NCBI GenBank assembly: GCA_012656075.1
Contig: JAAKBF010000096.1
Location: 1 to 64,000, forward strand
Reading direction: 5' to 3'
Origin: Phytophthora hibernalis
Lineage: Eukaryota; Oomycota; Peronosporomycetes; Peronosporales; Peronosporaceae
DNA: 64,000 nucleotides
Shown piece by piece: positions 57,756 to 64,000 of the stretch. The notes below the pieces were generated by a model that saw nothing but the letters and a program-made list of their open reading frames with translations, searched no databases and was not told the origin of the DNA. A program made the translations under genes and the position numbers. How positions within the stretch are numbered: the first letter of the stretch is position 1; each line of letters opens with the position of its first letter.

Positions 57756-59240
57756 CTATAACAGGCTGGTGACATCCCACATTGCCTTGTTAGCGCGCAG
57801 GAAGATCAGCATCTCGAAGTTCGCAGGAAGCAAGCTGCTGAGTTGCGGTGTGAGCACCCACTTGCACTCCGAAAATAGACGTTCTCAGGCGTTAGACGTC
57901 GGAGGAACTAGCGTTGCCAGACCGGCGTACGGCATTCGCTCACCGTGACGCCTCTTGGACCCGCCTTGGTTGATGATCTGCGCCGCGTAGTCACCTTGCG
58001 CTTGCTGCCACTAGCGCGCGCTTGAGCGACCACTCGGGGGCGCTCAAGACGCTTCAGCGCGGCAGCTTCCGTCGGCGACGGGTTCTCACCAGATGCCAGC
58101 CTGACCAAGCCGTTCTCAAAAGCGGCAGTGTACAATTTTAGATGTCGGTTTCAGGTACTTACCCATAATTGGGTAGTCAGCCACAACCGAGTCAAAGAGA
58201 AGGCGCACCCCGCTCATCGTCGTCGTCTCGCACTGCAAACGCTTGCACACGCTGTCATGCTTGCGCAGATGACGCAGCATATCCTCAGCTTCTTGTTCTC
58301 ACAACTAGTTGGCACGAAGTCCTCCACCGCCTCCACAAGCCGAATGTGCGGCCGCAGCTCCATGTAGCGCTCTAGCATCTCGTAGGTCGACGACCACCGC
58401 GTCACGTTGCGCTTCTTGGCCCGAAGAGGAGTGAGCTTGTACAGCTCAGCAGCGTTGTTGGGCTGGCGAAGCTGAGACATTAGGTTGTTAACCTTTTGTA
58501 ACAGCAGGTCGTGTTCGGTTAGGAACGTGTTAACCGCCAGGTTAAACCGGTGCGAGGCGCAATCGACCAATGGGACGCCGAGCTTTGTGGCTATGCTGCG
58601 GTTGGTGTTACAGTTATCAGCCACGATAAACTGCACCATATCAACTATCTTGTTATAAACGGCTAACACGTTACGTAAAGCTCAATATGAGCATCCGCAT
58701 CCTGGCTCCCATCGTCCAAGGGCGACAGCGCCAGCAACGTGCGTTGGAGTCGACCTCCAACCACATAGAGAGCGTAGACGCCGATGAAGTGCATGGTCAA
58801 GTGGCTCCAGCCGTCGAACAGTAACCCGAAGAGGATGCCCATCTCCTCGGTGATTACGACCCCAAGATTCTTCGCCACCGCAATCATGTCAGCCTTGAGC
58901 GCCTTGGAGTTGGTTGGGAGCCACTTGGACATGGACCTGGTCCTCTCGTCGTCCACCTCGAACAGCGGCATGCTCCGCTCGACACCCACCGCAACCAGAA
59001 GAAGCGATGGGTTGTTTCCTCCGAAACGAAGCCAAGTGCTTGGAGGGGCTGCTCGGTTCCGCGGTGATGGGCGGCGAACTGCTCGCGAAAGTCCTCGTGG
59101 CGGCTTGCCAGGTGCGAGATCAGATTGGAGTAGCCCGTTCGGGGCAGCTGCTTCCGGTCCGCGCCACAGAGCATGCACCGATGACTGCCTTGGTCTTGAG
59201 GCTCGAAGAAAAAGCGCAGAGGTCTCTGTTTGCAACCATT
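57756..59240 (-). pseudogene. hAT-like transposase pseudogene 3
   Basis: On the minus strand: BED-type zinc finger near 59180-59060 (CMLCGADRKQL ... NLISHLASRHEDF). After a frame change comes the catalytic region (EEMGILFGLLFDGWSHLTMH, 58850-58790). A further break near 58666 leads to VADNCNTNRSIATKLGVPL and CASHRFNLAV, the hAT RNase H signature, then NVTRWSSTYEMLERY. The C-terminal dimerisation motif ERLFSECKWVL ... LLPANFEMLIFLRANKAMWD lies at about 57850-57765, preceded by an in-frame TGA, with the stop at 57758-57756. The start is uncertain. At about 1.5 kb some sequence is missing between 58214 and 57860. Confidence 0.78.
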
Positions 59241-60552
59241 GTTGTAGATTTTAAAGTGAGACCACAGTATTACTCCAAAGGAGAGCTAGCCACAAGCTCA
59301 ACAAACGTTGGGAGCCACTCACCATACTCTAATGATGCCCCCTGTCTTTGATTGACACCAGGGCCAGTGGAAGTTGACCGCAAAGTGAACCGGGCTTTTT
59401 GAACCGGCCTGCCTCCTATTGGACATAATTGTACATGTATTGCCATTATTGCGTCAATTAATTATTTTATTGGTTTGAGACTGAACCAATAATCTAAATT
59501 ACAATACAAAAATACAGTAATATCAATTCCGCAATCCTTTCCATACTACAGTAGTATGTACCGGTATTTGATCAGACGCCCTGAGGCACACGATGCCTTT
59601 CTTGGTCCGACTGACCAGCCACGTCCACCATTAACGCAACCTTGACCTGCACGTCCTTGCCGACCTTGACTGTGAGTTTCGCCCCACTGACTTCAGCATT
59701 GGCAGCGTCTAAATGAAGAGGCCAACATACTGTCTGTCGTACACCAGGGCTATAAATTACGGTAAAATTACCGGTTGGCGTTACTGTGTACTATCCAGAC
59801 CTCGGAAAAGAGGAGCTTACGTGTGAAGTTTGGCAAGGTCTTCCGTACCGGTAACGTGAAATAGCTGCTAATTCAGCGAAAATCACGACGGCATTTCTAC
59901 AGTAACCTACGCACGCCGATAAGCATGGCTAGCGTCACGCTATTAGCGCGGGAAATGTATGCAAAGAAACATTTTAAAGTAGTAAAGCCTCCGAGGACGG
60001 CGGGTATGCAGCCGACGGCCTAGAGGACTTAAGCAGCACGACGATCTTGCCATGCGTCTTCGTGGGGGGCAGCTCCGCATGACTTGTTCTTGCGTTCCTC
60101 TGCCCCGGAAAATTAACCTGATTGGAAGCTTGCTTTTTGTGATTGTCGTCGGAACGTATTAATAGGCGGTATCTTGGACTTTGTAAATAGTCGTAGGAAA
60201 ATTGGCGGCCGATTCGTGAACAATGTTATTGGCAACAAGCTGTACACAGCTCTTTTCTATGCATATCGGGAGTGAACTGCTTTCGTAGCGAGTGCTTCCT
60301 ACGTGAAGGCCAAGCAGGTGATTGGTTAAAAGGGCACCTCCCAGGAAACAACCACGCAATACAAAATCCGTCAGCAATCCAGCAAGCCTCTCCTAATCCT
60401 CAGTGCCACCCTCCACGATGCCGACAAGAACCAAGAGCACCGATCGAGAGGGCGCTAAACTGGAATTATGGCTAAAGACGTTAGGGACGCATGTGTGTCG
60501 GAAAAGACACAGCGTACCTACCGGGAACCTGTATGTGATATCAAGATGTTGT

Positions 60553-60596
60553 TTGTCTGCTCCTCTGTCAGCCATGACAGAGGAACAGGCAGACAA
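60553..60596. repeat. Inverted repeat (hairpin)
   Basis: ttgtctgc-tcctctgtca pairs with tgacagagga-(acag)-gcagacaa around the loop gcca: 18 base pairs with a 4-nt bulge. Unlikely by chance in 44 bases. Confidence 0.7.
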
Positions 60597-60924
60597 CATT
60601 TTTAGCGTTGGTATGATTTATTTGCCGCTCTTACTATCTACCGGTACTCATAAGCGTCGGAAGCACGCTTCGCCTGGTTAGACAAGAGTAGCAGAAACGC
60701 TCGCGCGCTGCAGCTTCATGATTGGGTAAAACCTCTTTTTAACCAATAGTAGGCAAACCTGTAATGTTGGCCAGGTCTCCTACGTTTTCCTAGATAATTG
60801 AAATGAAAGTAGTGGATGAGATCAACCCCAGAATTTTTTTCGCCCTAACCGCTTAATATTTTGAAGTCACATGCGTATGTGACAGCAGCCACTCCGAACT
60901 TTAAATTTCAGAGAAAAGAACTTA

Positions 60925-60993
60925 GATCTTAGGACTAAAACTTTACGGTAGCTTATAGCTGATACACTACCGTACAGCTTTAGTCTTAAGATC
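60925..60993. repeat. Inverted repeat 70 bp upstream of Rab8
   Basis: Two 27-nt arms (60925-60951 and 60967-60993), complementary at 24 of 27 positions, flank a 15-nt loop. It could form a cruciform or be a tiny foldback element. Its position close to the Rab8 start codon is notable. Confidence 0.7.
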
Positions 60994-61060
60994 AAATATT
61001 GGGACACGTGCTTCTTCGAGGTAAAAATCGTCTCAGTCCGAACAAGCGCTTCTTGGGGTC

Positions 61061-62051
61061 ATGGTGCACAGCAGCAAGTACGACCTGCTCATCAAGCTCC
61101 TGCTGATCGGGGACAGCGGTGCGTATAGTCTCCGCCTGCCTTTGTCCTCCTGTCCGCCGTTAACAGTTTCTCTGCCTCAGGCGTGGGGAAGAGTTGCGTG
61201 CTGCTGCGCTACTCGGACGACTCGTTCACGACGTCCTTCATCACCACCATCGGGTGCGTTTTGACTGGGAGCTTGTATTGCTGTAGCTGTAGTTGGAGGC
61301 TGACGCTGTGCTGCAGCATCGACTTTAAGGTGAAGACCATCGACGTGGACGGCAAGCGGATAAAACTGCAGATCTGGGACACTGCGGGCCAGGAGCGCTT
61401 TCGGACGATCACGACCGGTGCGAGCTTACTGAGTAGTTGGCGTGTCTGTCTTTGGCACGTGTCTAACTGTTGATATGGTTGTGGACAGCGTATTACCGTG
61501 GTGCGATGGGGATTCTGCTGGTGTACGATGTGACCGACGACCATTCTTTCCAGAGTGAGTTGGGAGAGCTTTCTATTGCAAGCTACAGTAGGAGTGGCGT
61601 ACTGCGCTGGAGATCTAACTTTGTGTCGTTTGGCTGTGGTGCTGGGCAGATATTCGCAACTGGATGACACAAATTCGACAGAATGCGTCCTCGAATGTGA
61701 ACAAAATCCTCATCGGTAACAAGTGCGACGTGGATCCGTCGGAGAGAGTACGTTGAAGACTGTCATGTGATGTGTAGGTTTCTTTTTACTAATGTGCATT
61801 CTGGTGGTGCTGATTGCTGTCAGGCGGTGACAACGAAGCAGGGTCAGGACCTCGCGGACGAGTTCGGGATCAAGTTCTTCGAGACGAGTGCAAAGAGCAA
61901 CAAGAACATTGACGATGCATTCCGCTCCATCGCAGTGGACATCCAGAAGCGGCTGGCGGAGAGCGAGCACGATAGATTAGACGTGGCGAACGGCAGTAAA
62001 TTCCGCGTGGACGAGTCTCAGGAGCAGACCAAAGACGGCTGCTGCGCCTAG
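61061..62051 (+). CDS. RAB8: Rab8/RabE-type small GTPase, six exons
   Basis: Exons: 61061-61118, 61181-61253, 61317-61417, 61489-61554, 61650-61747, 61824-62051. All five introns are GT-AG (GTGCG three times, GTGAG, GTACG) and 62-95 nt long. The spliced product is 207 residues: P-loop GDSGVGKS (17-24), switch I FITTIG (39-44), DTAGQE (65-70), NKCD (123-126), ETSAK (152-156) and a C-terminal GCCA, where Cys205-Cys206 is the expected geranylgeranylation site. The effector region FTTSFITTIGIDFK and TAYYRGAMGILLVYD point to Rab8/RabE/Sec4 rather than Rab1. These proteins direct Golgi-to-plasma-membrane exocytosis. No frame break. Confidence 0.93.
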
Positions 62052-62355
62052 TTGTCGCTCGTCTGTCCTCCCTCCCGCTGTTGCTTGTCTTTCGTTCTCG
62101 TTTCGGTCCGGGTAAATGGTTGACGCGCCTAACATAAGTCGACACTAGGTAGAGCTCAGCAGTGTGCAGCACGAGCAGCTAGCCATCGGATGCGAATAAG
62201 CCTATCATAAATCTTAGCACTTCATCACCGTAGAACTGAGACTTGGCTACCTTTAGGATTATCAGGTTGCTGTTGTATCTAACAATGTAGCCATGTGTCA
62301 CAGGCCAGTCGTTTTTGGTTGGCTGGTGGTGCATTTGCCAAATTGACGAGCGAAT
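62052..62355. other. Spacer between Rab8 and PRMT3
   Basis: 304 bp between co-directional genes. It should hold the Rab8 3' end and the PRMT3 promoter. No specific element is recognised. Confidence 0.4.
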
Positions 62356-63880
62356 ATGGCTGAGTGCGGCGACATCGTGGACGGCGGCGAGACGTGGGAC
62401 GACTGGGTGGACGACGGCTCGTCCACCAGCTTCGACTGCGTGTTCTGCGCCACCAAGTTCCCGTCGGAGGAGCCACTGCACGCGCATCTGCAGGACTCGC
62501 ACGCCTTCTCATTACGCCGCGAGGTCTCGCGTCGGAAGCTGGACACGTATGGCACCATTCAACTCGTTAACTTCTTGCGTTGGAGCACGTTAGACGGAGC
62601 CTCTGAAGATCAGGTGAAGCAGACGCTGGCCACAGCGGGCAGCGCCGCCTTCCAGAAGGACGAGTTCCTCAAACCCGTGGTGGCGGACGACCCGCTGCTC
62701 TACTGCCTCGACTGCGACAGCAGTGACGATGAGGACGAGGAGAAGAAGAACGAAATCGTGGTGGCACCTCCCACTGCTGGAGACGAAGCCAGCGACCTCA
62801 TTGCCAAGCTGACACACGAGAACCAGGAGCTCAAGCAGCAGATGACCAAGTACTCCAAGCTCGTGCGCGACTTTGTGGTGGATGGAGAAAGTGGCGTTCC
62901 GTCGAGGACGCTGCCGACAACGACACGTATTACTTCGACTCGTACTCACACGTGGGCATCCACCGTGAAATGATCACGGACAGAATCCGCACGGACGGGT
63001 ACCGCAACGCCATTATCAACAACCCGGAGGTGTTCAAGGGCAAGGTGGTGCTGGACGTTGGGTGCGGAACTGGCATTCTGAGCATGTTCGCTGCACAGGC
63101 CGGTGCTGCTAAGGTGATTGGCATTGACCGCAGCGAAATGGGCGACGTGGCTCGCGAGATCGTGGCGGCCAACGGATTCAGCGACGTTGTTACTATCCTC
63201 CGCGGCAAGGTGGAGGACATGGAGCTGCCCGTGGACAAGGTGGACATTATCGTATCTGAGTGGATGGGCTACTGCCTCCTGTATGAATCGATGCTGGACA
63301 CTGTGCTTTTCGCGCGCGACAAGTGGCTTGCCCCGGGTGGACACTTGTTCCCGGACAAGTGTTCAATGTTCATCCAGGGTATGGAGGACTCGACGAACCG
63401 CTTTACCTTCTGGGACGACGTGTACGGCTTCAACATGCAGCCCATCAAGTCCAAGATCTCCATCCGCGACGCGTTCGTCGAGGATGTTCTGCCGAGCGAC
63501 ATCATCACGAGCCGCGAGTTGCTGCAGAAGATCGACATTGATCACGTCACGTACGATGAGCTCGACTTCCGCTCGACTTTCACGCTGTCCGCAACGAAGG
63601 ACGCGACAATGCACGGATTCGTGTCCAGCTTCGACATTGGTTTCGAGCGTGGTTGCCCGCGTCCTGAGTACTTTACGACGGGAGCCGAGGGCACGCCGAC
63701 GCACTGGCACCAGGTTTTCTTCCACATCCCGAAACCTTTCACGGTTAAGAAGGAGACACCGTTGAAGGCAAGTGGTGGGTTCGGCGGAACGCCGAGAACC
63801 CACGCTACCTCGACGTTGAAATCCAGTGGAAGGAGATGGCCGATGGCGAGTTCCTTGTTCAGCGCTATCGCATTCACTAG
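62356..63880 (+). CDS. PRMT3: Protein arginine N-methyltransferase 3 (two one-base frame breaks)
   Basis: Type I arginine methyltransferase; in other eukaryotes PRMT3 methylates ribosomal protein uS5 (RPS2) in the cytosol. The N-terminal C2H2 zinc finger (C28, C31, H44, H49), typical of PRMT3, is followed by an acidic stretch (DCDSSDDEDEE) and a short helix. The catalytic core has SAM motif VLDVGCGTG (about 232-240), the double-E loop SEWMGYCLLYESM (Glu302, Glu311) and the THW loop. The frame breaks at 62887-62891 (gaaag) and 63767-63768 (aaggc). One base missing at each site gives an uninterrupted gene of 508 residues ending at TAG 63878-63880, so consensus deletions are more likely than a pseudogene. 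The terminal strand residues ENPRYLDVEIQWKEM lie in the last frame. Confidence 0.9.
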
Positions 63881-64000
63881 ACTTTTTAGCGCACAGGCGC
63901 TGTAACATTTTCTTTGAATGAGCTTTTCAGCTTATTTCTTGCGGATTGCTTAGCTTTCAGTACCGGTAACGCAACGCTTTCTTCCTCTAGCTCTCTCTAT
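63881..64000. other. Downstream flank of PRMT3
   Basis: No further feature is recognisable before the window ends. Confidence 0.4.

Larger units (their letters stand above)
59241..61060. other. Gene-free region upstream of Rab8
   Basis: 1.8 kb with only short frames and no recognisable domain. It holds two strong inverted repeats (60553-60596 and 60925-60993) and a weaker one, ATTGGTT/AACCAAT at 59469-59490. The Rab8 promoter must lie at its right end. Confidence 0.45.

Noticed and set aside
60159..60681. Short frames of 67-92 codons
   Set aside because: No domain is recognisable, they overlap on both strands and include a long hairpin.

Overview
The window is nuclear DNA of an oomycete, most likely a Phytophthora-like species (inferred). 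The evidence is a Rab gene with very short GT-AG introns (62-95 nt), GC-rich compact host genes, a motile-cilium gene (CCDC39) as expected of an organism with flagellated zoospores, chromodomain Ty3/Gypsy elements, and hAT-like transposases of the type common in oomycete genomes.

Layout. 1-614 is the remnant of a DNA transposon. 1421-5412 holds two host genes: lumazine synthase (+) and the axonemal coiled-coil protein CCDC39 (-). 5671-15072 is a nest of broken elements: a coiled-coil gene remnant, then a hAT-like transposase pseudogene on the minus strand (15072 down to 7345). That pseudogene is split by a complete but decayed chromodomain Gypsy element (7757-12847) and by a small hAT-type non-autonomous element with terminal inverted repeats and an 8-bp target duplication (13552-14092).

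15137-47918 is the dominant feature: a head-to-tail array of a 730-bp unit, each unit carrying one elongator tRNA-Met (CAT) gene. There are 45 forward copies, one of them truncated. The array then flips: about 1.7 units continue in the opposite orientation (47914-54391, one more tRNA-Met on the minus strand), and a second Gypsy element (48066-53442) sits inside the inverted part. The middle of the array is almost perfectly homogeneous, while both ends carry variants, the usual mark of unequal exchange or gene conversion.

54668-59240 holds two more hAT-like transposase pseudogenes. 59241-61060 has no recognisable gene but two strong inverted repeats. 61061-63880 returns to host genes: a Rab8/RabE GTPase with five introns and the arginine methyltransferase PRMT3. 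CCDC39 and PRMT3 are broken only by single missing bases in short homopolymers. These look like consensus errors and warn that some frameshifts in the retroelements may be errors too.

The host genes are unrelated housekeeping or flagellar genes, with no operon-like logic. The unifying theme of the centre is amplification of one tRNA gene within a transposon-rich island.
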